Source of the DNA: JBOHCT01 sp050699055
GTDB lineage: Bacteria; Actinomycetota; Actinomycetes; Streptosporangiales; JBOHCT01
Direction of reading: 5' to 3'
Assembly: GCA_050699055.1 (NCBI GenBank)
Contig: JBOHCT010000050.1
Span: forward strand, 1 to 21,885
Length of the DNA: 21,885 nt
This document shows positions 1 to 7,423 of the stretch, one piece after another (the stretch's first letter is position 1; the number at the start of each line of letters is the position of its first letter). Under the pieces are notes generated by a model. It saw only the letters and a program-made list of their open reading frames with translations, did no database searches and was not told the DNA's origin. The translations under genes and the position numbers were made by a program.

Positions 1-1
1 C

Positions 2-91
2 ACCAGAGCCCGGGGCTTCCGCAGCGCGGCCGCGCTCATCGCCATGGCCGACTTCGTCCACGGCGGCCTATGCCCCGATTCTCCCTACTGA
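2..91 (+). pseudogene. C-terminal tail of a transposase-like protein (cut by window edge)
   Basis: An open frame enters from the left edge and stops with TGA at 89-91, giving 29 visible residues. They begin TRARGFRS and continue with a hydrophobic stretch ending in GGLCPDSPY. A T-R-A-R-G-[FY]-R-S block followed by a hydrophobic helix is how I remember the tails of some DDE transposases of the ISL3 type, so I suggest that, weakly. Whether the gene is whole upstream cannot be seen. The integrase and gene fragments that follow fit a mobile-element scar. It could equally be the tail of an unrelated protein. Confidence 0.35.
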
Positions 92-240
92 CGAACAACG
101 ACCGACTCCTGAACGCCGGGGAGAGCCTCCATGAGACCGGTCAGTAGTGACCAGATGACTCGGTTCGACCGTCTGCTCTGGCAGGAAGCTACGACTTGGG
201 TTGCTGTCCTGGGCCGATGACGGCGAGACAAGACAACGCG

Positions 241-1185
241 TCATTTCTGTCGTCCAGCTGTGTCGGAGGGGAAGGCCTTCCTCCTGCGGTCAATTCGTGC
301 GGATGATTCGAAGCTGAGGGCTTCGCTGATTCGGCGCATGGAAATCTCGTCCTGACCGACCAGGCATCTGGCGTAGGTGCGCAGCAAGACCTCGACGCTG
401 TTGCCAGCCCAATCTGCCACCTGTTTCGCGGGCACCCCGGCGTTGAGCCAGGTAGAGAGGCAGGCGTGTCGGAGGTCGTAGACGCGTTTGGCCAACGGTG
501 ATGCGTATTCCTCTGGGCTGAGCGCGGCTCTCCTGGCCTTGTCCCAGACCCGTTGGATGGTGCTCGTCGCCAGGACGCTTCCATGTATGCCGTGGAAGAC
601 CCGACCGTCGGGGCCCGTGCCGAACTCGTCGACGTGGCGGCGCAACAAGCCCACGAGTTCAGGTGCGCAAGGGACCGTCCGGCTATCGCCGTCCGGGCGG
701 TGCTTGAGCCCCCGCTCGTCGCGTTGCTCGCCTGAGTCGGTCCACTCCTTGCCCACGTCTGGTGTGGCCCGGGTGAGGTACAGCTCACCCCACGCACCGG
801 GCTCGTCGGGCAAGGCGAGGTCCCGGCGTCGGAGGTTGACGGCTTCCTCGGGTCTGAGGCCGGCGAAGTAGATCACAGCGAAGAACGCGACAAGTCGGGG
901 CCCGCTTGGCTCCTGGGCTCGTACGGCGGACAGCAGGGCGCGCCCCTGGCTGGGGTTGACGACGCAGCGTCGATCCACCTGGAACGAGGCTTTCGTCGGC
1001 TTCCACTTCAGAGCCCTGATGGGGTTCTGTTCCAGGAGCTTTAGTTCTACGGCGTAGTCCATCGCGTTGGATAAGATCACTCGATGCCGTTGAGCTGTAC
1101 TCGGCGCTGCACGACTTCCATCGAGGCGAGACGTGGCGGCGTTCAACAGCGCTCTCGTAACGGAAGGGGTCTCCAGTCTGGCCCC
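241..1185 (-). pseudogene. Tyrosine recombinase/integrase, N-terminus lost
   Basis: This is the catalytic half of a phage- or ICE-type tyrosine integrase. The box I arginine lies in AGLRPEEA, box II in YDLRH (Arg and His), and the nucleophilic tyrosine in LLRTYARC. The segment starting around ALLNAATSRL and the helix with VILSNAMDYAV look like the end of the core-binding domain. The residue usually His in the GH(S) turn is Asn (WAGNSVEV), which I believe occurs in some actinobacterial integrases. Upstream of about position 1180 the frame stays open but only mirrors a GNAT fragment on the other strand. The arm-binding and most of the core-binding domain are therefore missing, about 300 residues remain, and activity is unlikely. 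The stop is TGA at 241-243. No tRNA or attachment site is visible beside it. Confidence 0.8.
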
Positions 1186-1189
1186 CGCG

Positions 1190-1461
1190 GCTGGTGGCGT
1201 CTGGCGTACACACCTGGTGGTGAACTCGTGGGTCTCAGTATCCCGAGCCGCAACTACGGAGATCCGATCATCGGCTACATCGGCGTTGTTCCCGAGTACC
1301 GGGGCCACGGGTGTGCCTTGCTCGCCGAGGCCACCCGCCTGCTGGTCGTCGAAGGTGTCGACCGGATCGTGGGTGGTACCGATCTGACCAATACGCCGAT
1401 GGTCGCAGCATTCGCGAAGGCCGGATACCTGATCGAGCAGCACCGAATTGACTTGAGCTAG
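1190..1461 (+). pseudogene. GNAT N-acetyltransferase, C-terminal remnant
   Basis: From about WRLAYTPGGELVG the frame reads as the C-terminal half of a GNAT acetyltransferase. It has a GYIGVVPEYRGHG acetyl-CoA-binding motif A, then LLAEATRLLV and a TDLTNTPMVAAFAKAGY block, ending HRIDLS before the stop. GNAT enzymes transfer an acetyl group from acetyl-CoA to an amine; the substrate is unknown. Motif A looks a few residues short after RGHG compared with the usual form. The N-terminal half is replaced by the oppositely oriented integrase fragment, with the junction near 1180-1195. No start codon or ribosome site is left at the fragment's beginning. Confidence 0.7.
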
Positions 1462-1472
1462 CGCTCGCGGGC

Positions 1473-1700
1473 ATGGCCGCGTGCCGCGATGAACTGCACG
1501 AGGTTACGGCGGAGCCGGTGGAAGAGGTCGTGGACGCCACGGGCGCCGGCGACGCCTACGCGGCCGGCTTCCTCTACGGGCTCGCGCGTGGGTGCGACCT
1601 GCCCACCTGCGGGCACCTCGGTGCGATCCCCGCGGCGCGGACGTCGGAAGGGAGGGCGGCCACCGTCCCCCCAGATGCGCTGCGGTCGCCGAGCAGGTAG
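1473..1700 (+). pseudogene. PfkB-family (adenosine/sugar) kinase, C-terminal remnant
   Basis: The signature VVDATGAGDAYAAGFLYGL is the PfkB-family motif 2, with the anion hole GAGD and the catalytic Asp. It is followed by CDLPTCGHLGAI, which resembles the tail of bacterial adenosine-kinase-like proteins. Everything upstream (substrate-binding lid, motif 1) is absent. The recognisable part ends near 1640; the remaining codons to TAG at 1698-1700 run antisense into the membrane-protein gene on the other strand. PfkB kinases phosphorylate sugars or nucleosides with ATP. This fragment lacks most of the fold and cannot be functional. Confidence 0.65.
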
Positions 1701-1975
1701 GCGGCCGCGCCGGTCGCAGCGGTCACGGTCAGGACCGAAGGCCAGGCCCCGAGCTTACGGGCAAGCAGATGGGAGGCGCCGAGCGCGGCAACATAGACGC
1801 CGCTGAGGGTCGCGGCGGCGCCGACCCCGGCCCTGCGACGCCAGGCCTCGAACGCGGCGGCCCCGATCGCCGCGAAGACCACCCCACCGAGCGGCCGTTT
1901 CTTCGTCGCCCGCGCGACGGCGTACCCGCCGATCAGTCCCGTCGAGGTGAGGACCGGGCTGGGAATCCGGGCCAT
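1574..1975 (-). CDS. Small multi-pass membrane protein with altered C-terminus
   Basis: ATG at 1975 is preceded by GAAGGAG about six bases upstream, a good ribosome site. The protein starts MARIPSPVLTSTGLIGG and has hydrophobic segments at about residues 9-21, 30-43, 52-70 and 79-96, separated by basic loops (ATKKRP, EAWRRRAG, ARKLGAW). This matches a conserved actinobacterial membrane protein of unknown function that, as I recall, ends shortly after the YLLGDR box. Here the frame continues 30-odd residues past that box into sequence antisense to the PfkB remnant. The natural stop was apparently removed by the junction near 1680-1690. The core looks intact, so it may still be made with an extra tail. 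Confidence 0.55.
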   Translation of the reverse strand: MARIPSPVLTSTGLIGGYAVARATKKRPLGGVVFAAIGAAAFEAWRRRAGVGAAATLSGVYVAALGASHLLARKLGAWPSVLTVTAATGAAAYLLGDRSASGGTVAALPSDVRAAGIAPRCPQVGRSHPRASP

Positions 1976-2192
1976 GGCCGCTCCTTCGCACTTGATGCCA
2001 AGTCATGCTTGCTGGTCACGCTCGCCTCCCCGCGGCGCTCCCGGTCAGCACTGCTCGCCTCTACGGTAGTCGTGCCCGTCCCGCGCCCATCCAGCGCACG
2101 GGTCCGCGCCGACCGATGAACCTGGCCCCGCGCCAACGACCGGTCCCCCGAGCGAGCTCGGTCGGTTACCGGGCGCGTCCTGTGCTACCTGC

Positions 2193-2330
2193 TCACCATG
2201 GCACGGTTCCCTTCTGATCGACGAACTGGCCCGTCGGCCCGTCCTGGCTGGTCAATGCCATGTCCACCATGGTGCGTGCCGCCTGGTCCGCGGTGCAGCG
2301 GCGCTTGCGTACCGTGAATCGGTCGGCCAT
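2193..2330 (-). pseudogene. Short-chain dehydrogenase (SDR) C-terminal remnant
   Basis: This 45-codon frame ends DGPTGQFVDQKGTVPW before TGA (2195-2193). The DGPTG-x-F...P-x-W ending, preceded by a helix with AARTMVDMALT, is typical of SDR-family NAD(P)-dependent oxidoreductases of the kind related to carbonyl reductases. The Rossmann nucleotide-binding part and the Tyr-x-x-x-Lys active site are missing. The ATG at 2330 is probably fortuitous. This is another gene end left behind in the decayed block. Confidence 0.45.
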
Positions 2331-2448
2331 CCTGATCCACCTCTTCTCAGGCTCCGAGTCCTGCTGGCCGACGCGGACGGGGCGCGGAGAGCGGGTAAGA
2401 CCCGCGGTGCGTCAGGACTCATCGGTGGTCTCCGTGAAGGACCCCCAT

Positions 2449-2830
2449 CTACTTGACGGCGGTCTTCACGGTATCGATGAAGCCTTCGGGGTCGATCAGA
2501 CTCAGCAGGAGGGTATGCATGCGCACGCGCACGAACCAGAAGGCGCGCACGACAGGCCGGGTGGATCGTGAGCCGCACAAGGCCGTCAGATGAGCCGTTC
2601 ACCAGCCATTTCCCGGCACCGCCATGAACGCCGCGAGAACTGACCCGTGCGGTGTCCTGCCTGACAGAAACGAGGGAACTCCGCGGAATGCGGGCCTTGA
2701 AGCTCCCGCCCATCCAAACCCGAACCTCCTGGGTATCCACCTCCACGCCGGACACGCGCGGCCCAACGCCGAGAACGGTCGGCACCCATGCGGTTCCGTC
2801 GTAGCGAATCGCGAACCGCTTGGTATCCAC
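2449..2830 (-). pseudogene. Conserved actinobacterial hypothetical protein, +1 frameshift
   Basis: A likely GTG start at 2830 gives VDTKRFAIRYDG, then LGVGPRVSGVEVD, FKARIPRSS, a RGVHGGAGKWLVNGSSDGLVRL block and then a shift of frame. If one extra base near 2542-2543 is ignored, the frame continues RARFWFVRVRMHTLLLSLIDPEGF and ends TVKTAVK before TAG at 2449-2451. I recognise the WLVNGS..GLVR block and the final DPEGF helix as a conserved uncharacterised actinobacterial family. The total of 382 nt equals 127 codons plus one base, as expected for a single insertion. A shifted product would lose its conserved C-terminus. No strong ribosome site is visible before the GTG. Confidence 0.6.
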
Positions 2831-2925
2831 GGTTGTTAGGTTACGCTCGCCCGAGCTGGCTCGCCGTTCGCTCGCGGCGCACGGATACGAACCTACGCAG
2901 ACGGTCAGACCGAGGAGGATCGCAG

Positions 2926-3150
2926 GTGAATGATCCGCGCTCCGACCGGCCGATGAATGTTTGGCCGATGGCATCTTCACCCAACGCTGTTGCCATGGTC
3001 CTGGGCGGCCGACCGACTCGCGGAGGCGGGTACTTACTGGATCTCGACCACCCGACCGGACGGAAGGCCCCACGCCCGATCCGTGTGGGGACTATGGCTG
3101 GACCGAGGCGGTCGTCCGTCGACAGGGTCGCGACGAACGTCCCTGCCCGT
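2926..3150 (+). pseudogene. PPOX / pyridoxamine-phosphate-oxidase-like protein, multiply frameshifted and truncated
   Basis: GTG at 2926 sits seven bases after GAGGAGG (2912-2918), so the original start is still recognisable. The first codons read NDPRSDRP. The frame then has to change for ADGIFT and again for LPWSWAADRLAEAGTYWIS and TTRPDGRPHARSVWG. One more pair of compensating shifts recovers WLD-EAVV-STGSRRT. The W-WA..RL..A..YW and RPDGRPH.R.VWG.WLD.....STGS pattern is the N-terminal half of the flavin/F420-binding split-barrel (PPOX-class) family. The second half is absent: from about 3150 the sequence is the 3' end of the opposing membrane-protein gene. It is a non-functional relic. 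Confidence 0.65.
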
Positions 3151-3163
3151 TTCCGGAGGGTCG

Positions 3164-3742
3164 CTACAGCCGTCGAAGGCCACGGCGGGCTTCCCGGGCG
3201 GCCTCCTGCCAGAAAGGCGCGGCGACAGCGTAGAGCCCCAGCGCGGCGAGGATGCCGACCGCTACATCGACGCTGGTGCGGCCCTCTTTCGCCCAGTAGA
3301 CGTCCTCCAGGTTGAGCAACAGCGCGGCTTCGTCCGCGATGAGGGCAGCGCCGGCTCCGTAAGCGATCCCCACAACGGGATGCCGGACCGCGGTCTCCGT
3401 CCCTCGTACGGCGACCATGCCGACGGCCGTGAGAGCGGCGATCCCGAAGTTGTAGTGGTGCAGATGCTTCCCGCCGGCCGAAACGTTGTGTAGGAACGGC
3501 AGCCACCGGTTTCTGATGCTGTGCGTGACGAGCCGGACCCCGCCGAATGTGGCGCCGAAGGACGTCCACGTGACCACCAGCGTCTCCTCCAGCGGATCGG
3601 CGTGATCGAGGTACACCTGCGCGACCCGCTCAACGATGTTGCCCTGCCGGTCGGTCCTGTCGGGCGGGCGCTCCCCCGCGCGTGCCGCTACTCGTGCCGC
3701 GACCCGCGTTCCTGGGGTGCTGCTCGTTCGCTGCTCGTCCAT
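3164..3742 (-). CDS. Four-helix integral membrane protein of unknown function
   Basis: ATG at 3742 is preceded by GGGAGGGAG with a seven-base spacer, which fixes the start. The product has 192 residues with a charged, Arg-rich N-terminus of about 50 residues. Hydrophobic segments follow at about 55-75, 98-114, 122-143 and 160-178. A conserved-looking His cluster, KHLHHYNFGIAAL, begins the second helix, and LLLNLEDVYWAKEGR follows the third. Proteins with this H-x-H-H...G-I helix and LEDVYW box are widespread but uncharacterised in actinobacteria, to my knowledge. It is intact, unlike its neighbours, which suggests it is still maintained. No function is assigned. Confidence 0.75.
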   Translation of the reverse strand: MDEQRTSSTPGTRVAARVAARAGERPPDRTDRQGNIVERVAQVYLDHADPLEETLVVTWTSFGATFGGVRLVTHSIRNRWLPFLHNVSAGGKHLHHYNFGIAALTAVGMVAVRGTETAVRHPVVGIAYGAGAALIADEAALLLNLEDVYWAKEGRTSVDVAVGILAALGLYAVAAPFWQEAAREARRGLRRL

Positions 3743-3989
3743 CGGTTATCTCCCTCCCGACGACCCGGTCGTGTCGCCTCCTGTGTCAGCGGTGCGGATA
3801 GCGACGGACGCGGCCCCTGCCGAGGGCGGCTGCCATCGGCAGGAGACGACGCCCGCGTCCCGCCGAGTATCCACCACGAAACGGAGCGCAGCCAAGATCG
3901 CCGCGCCCAGAGGGGGGCGGGGGCGGGGGCCGCCGACCCGCGGGGCGGCTGGCCCTCGCCGTGACCGGTCGTATCCGGTAAGGCCGCGA

Positions 3990-4813
3990 TCACGCCTGGA
4001 TAGCACGCTCGAGCATCTGTCGGTGGCGCAGCATCCACGCCGCGGCCCTGGCTTGCTACGCCAGGCCCCACAGCGGGGCCGGATCTGTGGACTGAGGTGT
4101 GACCCGCGCCTGAACGGCCACGTTCGCGCAGTCGCGGATGGCGTACTCGATCATCCGGGTCACGAAGCCGCCTCGCCCGGCCGCGGGGAGCTCGTACCCG
4201 TCGAGGAAGTACCGCAGCTGAGCGGTGCGCGCGGAGGCGACGGGCAGCCTGCACAGCTCGGCGACGTCGTCGTCGTGTAGCTGGCAATGCCACCAGGCGA
4301 CGCAGGCCACCTCGTCGAGGCGATCGGTTGGCCCGGCCACCGTCCAGTCGATGAACGCGACCGGCAGTCCGTCGCGCGTCACTGTGTGCCACGGTCCGGC
4401 GTCGCAGTGGCTGATGATCGCGTCAGCGGTGGCGCTGCGAAACGGCCACGGGTGCCAGACCGCGTCGGGCGGCGGGCGGAAGCTCGCCGTGGCGCCGTGC
4501 GGAAGCTCGCCGTGGCGCCGTGCGGCGCCCGCAGCATGCGACCGACCTGCCAGGCCCCTTCGTCGTTCCAGGCGTGCGGGTGCCGGATCTCGCCGTCGAC
4601 GTACGTCAGGACCTCGCGCCCCTGGTCGTCGTACCCGTCCCCGACGACGCGGGGGCAACCCTGGAACCCGACGTGCTCCAGGTGCCGCAGCAGAGCGTGG
4701 ACGGTCGGGGTCCACGGCCCGGCGGGTCGCCGGACCGTGTCGCCGTAGCGGATGGCCGTGCTGGGCCCGCCTTCGGCCCCGGGCAGGGGCTCGAAGGAAG
4801 ATTGCGATGACAT
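3990..4813 (-). pseudogene. Aminoglycoside-phosphotransferase (APH)-family protein, inactivated twice
   Basis: ATG at 4813 has GAGGAG upstream. The N-lobe reads through TAIRYGDTVRR, GFQGCPRVVGDGYDDQGR and VLTYVDGEI to HGATASFR. A 23-bp tandem duplication (4478-4523) then throws the frame; removing one copy restores RPPPDAVWHPWPF. It continues with ISHCDAGPWHTV (catalytic HxD), VAFIDWTVAGP (metal-binding D) and a family-typical C-lobe. A TAG at 4056-4058 follows LWGLA; reading past it (probably an old TGG) gives QARAAAWMLRHRQ and a natural TGA at 3990-3992. The Mg-coordinating Asn normally after the HxD loop (PWN) is His. Without the duplication the gene has 267 codons, counting the internal amber and the stop, normal for the family. 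The original substrate is unknown; members are often not resistance enzymes. Confidence 0.85.
4478..4523. repeat. 23-bp perfect tandem duplication inside the APH-family gene
   Basis: Positions 4478-4500 and 4501-4523 are identical and directly adjacent; each begins GGAAGCTCGCC and ends GCGCCGTGC. Matching flanking bases on each side allow the junction to slide slightly. Because 23 is not a multiple of three, the second copy shifts the reading frame. Removing either copy fuses the N- and C-terminal halves of the APH domain in one frame. This is the expected footprint of replication slippage. Confidence 0.95.
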
Positions 4814-4871
4814 TGCTGCTCCTCGTGTTGGAAAGCGGGACGCCTCCAGGCCAAGGCGTCACCATCGAGAA

Positions 4872-4890
4872 CCGTGGAGAAAGTCCACGG
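4872..4890 (-). promoter_or_regulatory. Stem-loop in the leader of the APH-family gene
   Basis: The sequence holds a perfect 7-bp inverted repeat, CCGTGGA and TCCACGG, separated by five bases. It lies about 60 nt before the ATG of the APH-family gene on the minus strand and about 85 nt after the end of a 20-codon reading frame. No U-rich tract follows, so it is not a classical terminator. It could be a leader structure. The 342-bp gap 4814-5155 holds nothing else I can name. Confidence 0.35.
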
Positions 4891-4974
4891 CCGGGAAAAG
4901 ACCGCTTCAGCGCGAGGAGCACACTTCCGCCGAGCGCTTTGGCTCGCCGGAGCGGTCGGGCAGGAAGGCCCGAG

Positions 4975-5037
4975 TCAGGCCGCGACAGGCTCCCGCGTCG
5001 AAGCGCGCGTGGTGGTGTTGAGGACCATGACAGCCAT
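4975..5037 (-). CDS. Possible 20-codon leader peptide or truncated gene start
   Basis: ATG at 5037 follows GGGAGG by seven bases on the minus strand. The short frame reads MAVMVLNTTTRASTREP... and stops with TGA at 4975-4977. Three consecutive Thr codons occur at residues 8-10. It precedes the APH-family gene in the same direction, with a stem-loop between them. It may be a leader peptide, the surviving 5' end of another broken gene, or chance. I know no family that it matches. Confidence 0.25.
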   Translation of the reverse strand: MAVMVLNTTTRASTREPVAA

Positions 5038-5155
5038 GATCAGACCTCCCGTCGCGACATCAGTACTGCATGCCGACGGTCTCCCAGCGGTAGCGACGGG
5101 ACAACGTATTTTCGCTGCCGCGAGGCGCGCGTTCCGGTTGGCCGCGATGTGCTTT

Positions 5156-5886
5156 CTACACTGGGCGAAGCGCGCGGGCCCAGAGGAACATCGGAACGCG
5201 CGCCCGCCGCGCCGGCTTACTCGTGGAGGCAGCATCCGGGGCGGGTTCGCGCGCCGCTTCGATGAGGAGACCCGCCCGCTCGAGCGCTCGGGCGTACTCC
5301 TCGAGGGCGTAGGCCCAGCCGCGGAACGTCATCGTCAGGCCGTTCCTGGTGAAGGTCCCTTCGAAACGGCGTCTGCCCAGATACGAGCCGTGGATCACGA
5401 ACGGCGCGTCGTCGTCCTCGCCGTGGAATGCACCTGCGTCGTTACGGGATGCGTGACCGACAGGCACAGCCGACCGCCCGGCCTCAGGACGCGAGCCGAC
5501 TCCTTCACCGCGCCGGGCATGTCGGAGATGTCCATGAGGCTGTTGTAGGCCACGACCAGATCGAAGCTCCCGTCGCCGAACGGCAGGTCGGCGGCGTCGG
5601 CCAGGAGGTATGTGCCGCCGGGGTCGGCCTCGCGGGCGGCAGCCAACAAGGTCGGCGCGGCGTCGACACCCGTCACTCGATGACCACGGGCGGCGAGGTC
5701 GCGGGCCACCCGCCCTTCGCCACAACCGAGGTCGAGCGTGCCCGCACCCGGAGGCGGTACCAGCTCGAAGAAGTCGGGGCTGTAGCGCCAGTACGCGTCC
5801 TGGCCGGGCTCGCGGGCCCAGGCGATCCAGTTGCGCGCCTGCTCCTCCCAGGCAGGGTTCACCAAGCCGGGATCGTGACTGTCCAT
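5156..5886 (-). pseudogene. Class I SAM-dependent methyltransferase, single-base deletion
   Basis: ATG at 5886 begins MDSHDPGLVNPAW. The SAM-binding motif I is LDLGCGEGRVARDLA, followed by VTGVDAAP (acidic residue of beta2), ADAADLPFGDGSFDLVV (motif II/III) and RVLRPGGRLCLSVTHPV. The frame breaks near 5444. Adding one base gives NDAGAFHGEDDDAPFV and a normal C-terminal lid region (SYLGRRRFEG, GLTMTFRGWAYALEEY) ending RALRPV before TAG at 5156. The length of 731 nt is one short of 244 codons, consistent with one lost base. The family methylates small molecules or cofactors such as quinone precursors; the substrate here is unknown. The shifted product keeps the SAM site but loses about 90 residues. 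Confidence 0.8.
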
Positions 5887-5919
5887 GACGGTGGACTCTA
5901 CCCGTGACCGCGCGGCCAC

Positions 5920-6397
5920 CTAACCGTCATCGCGACCGTCCGGTCGGAACGCGACGAGCGGCAGCGCCTCGACGACCCGTCGTCGAGAGTCAGCGGATCC
6001 GTCGTACGGGAAGCCCGCGAGCCGGACACCACCCTCCGCAGCACGGTGGTAGCCATGCGGTTGCGATGCTCGTAGTCGAGGAAGACATCGCTGGCCTCGG
6101 CCGTGTCGAGGACACGGTGGGTCGGGACGAAACGCTCCCTGCCTACCTGGACCTCGAGGGCGTGCCCCTCGGTCACGTTCCGGAACCAGTCCGAGCCTGG
6201 CCCGAACCCCGCGATCGCGACCGCCTCGTGTGTACGCGGATCCCACCGCAGGACCTCGAGCATGGTGCGGTGGACCAGCCCGGTCCGTCGGCCCCTGTGT
6301 GTGAGCAGCAGGAACCGGTACCCGAACACCGGGCCGAATCCCAGGTCATACAAGACGACCGGGGCCTTGAGCAGTCGTGCGACGGGGTACGAGCCAC
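5920..6397 (-). pseudogene. F420-type (deazaflavin) nitroreductase/quinone-reductase family protein, two single-base deletions
   Basis: GTG at 6397 has GGAGG seven bases upstream and starts VARTP. One lost base near 6384 then shifts the frame into ARLLKAPVVLYDLGFG. The body reads FGYRFLLLTHRGRRTG, MLEVLRWDP, AIAGFGPGSDWFRN and VQVGRERF, the split-barrel F420-binding pattern of the Ddn-like family. A second lost base near 6021 is needed to reach LAGFPYDGSADSRRRVV and the end at TAG 5920-5922. The 478 nt plus two bases makes 160 codons, normal for this family. Members use reduced F420 to reduce quinones or nitro compounds. Initiating at an internal TTG (6353) would give a shorter protein with a wrong tail. 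Confidence 0.7.
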
Positions 6398-6460
6398 TGC
6401 CTAGCCTCCAGCTCCGGTGATGTCCACTGCTCGCGCGGTCAGCGTGCTACGAAGGTGCGC

Positions 6461-7423
6461 GTGAGCATTCATACTTCCTTTACGGCCGATTTCGGAATCC
6501 GACGTCCCGTGGTCCTCGCGCCGATGGCCGCCGTTTCCGGCGGCCGCCTGGCGGCCGCCGTGTCGCATGCCGGTGGGCTCGGCCTGGTTGGGGGTGGCTA
6601 CGGCGACCCTGAATGGCTGCGGCGGGAGCTCACGCTCGTCACCCGAGAGACGGGCGAGCCTTGGGGTGTGGGGTTCATCACCTGGAAGCTCAGCACCGAC
6701 GTCTTGGCGCGGGCGCTCGATTACCGGCCGGCGGCGGTGATGCTGTCGTTTGGAGACCCTGGCCCTCATGTGCCGGCGATCAAACGGGCCGGCGCGCACC
6801 TCATCTGCCAGGTACACGACGTTCAGGAGGCCCGCGACGCGGTCGCCGCCGGTGCCGATGTGATCGTCGCGCAGGGCACGGAGGCCGGCGGGCACGGGGC
6901 GACCCGCTCGACCCTCCCGCTCGTACGGGCCACAGTGGAGGCCGTCGCGCCGACCCCCGTGCTGGCCGCGGGCGGGATCGTCGACGGGCAGAGCCTCGCG
7001 GCGGCGCTGATGCTCGGGGCCCAGGGCGTCGTCATAGGTACCCGCTTCTACGCCACGCCCGAGGCGCTCGGCCATGACCGGGTCAAGGCGGCGCTGGTCT
7101 CGGGCAGCGGTGGGCAAACGTACAGGACGCGGGTGTTCGACGCGGCGAGGGGACTCGAGTGGCCCGCCTTCTACACGGGTCGCGCGCTGCGTAACGTGTT
7201 CGCCGGTCGCTGGGAAGGACGGGAGGCCGAGCTCCGGACGAACAACGCGGCGCGGGAGGAGTTTCGGGGCGCCGTCAGGGACGGCGATACCGAGACGGCG
7301 ATGGTCTGGGCGGGCGAAGGCGTCGATCTGATCGACAGCCTGGAACCCGCGGCGGAACTGGTGAGCCGCATGGCTGCCGCTGCCGAGCGGACGCTCCGCG
7401 ACGCCCCTGGGTGGCTCAGGTAG
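6461..7423 (+). CDS. Nitronate monooxygenase / 2-nitropropane dioxygenase-like FMN enzyme
   Basis: I chose GTG at 6461, which follows GAAGG by five bases; GTG at 6455 is the alternative. The 320-residue TIM-barrel protein starts near RRPVVLAPMAAVSGG, the usual first FMN-contacting strand, followed by HAGGLGLVGGGYG. The AQGTEAGGHGA motif carries the His (about residue 145) that is catalytic in nitronate monooxygenases. The phosphate-binding strands follow as PVLAAGGIVDGQSLAAAL and GAQGVVIGTRF. Members oxidise alkyl nitronates with O2; related enzymes act as enoyl reductases, so the exact substrate is open. It is intact, diverges from the broken F420-type gene, and its stop overlaps the stop of the convergent methyltransferase relic by eight bases. 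Confidence 0.85.
   Translation: MSIHTSFTADFGIRRPVVLAPMAAVSGGRLAAAVSHAGGLGLVGGGYGDPEWLRRELTLVTRETGEPWGVGFITWKLSTDVLARALDYRPAAVMLSFGDPGPHVPAIKRAGAHLICQVHDVQEARDAVAAGADVIVAQGTEAGGHGATRSTLPLVRATVEAVAPTPVLAAGGIVDGQSLAAALMLGAQGVVIGTRFYATPEALGHDRVKAALVSGSGGQTYRTRVFDAARGLEWPAFYTGRALRNVFAGRWEGREAELRTNNAAREEFRGAVRDGDTETAMVWAGEGVDLIDSLEPAAELVSRMAAAAERTLRDAPGWLR

Noticed and set aside
1..240. tRNA or attachment site next to the integrase remnant
   Set aside because: No cloverleaf-like sequence or repeated core could be found by eye.
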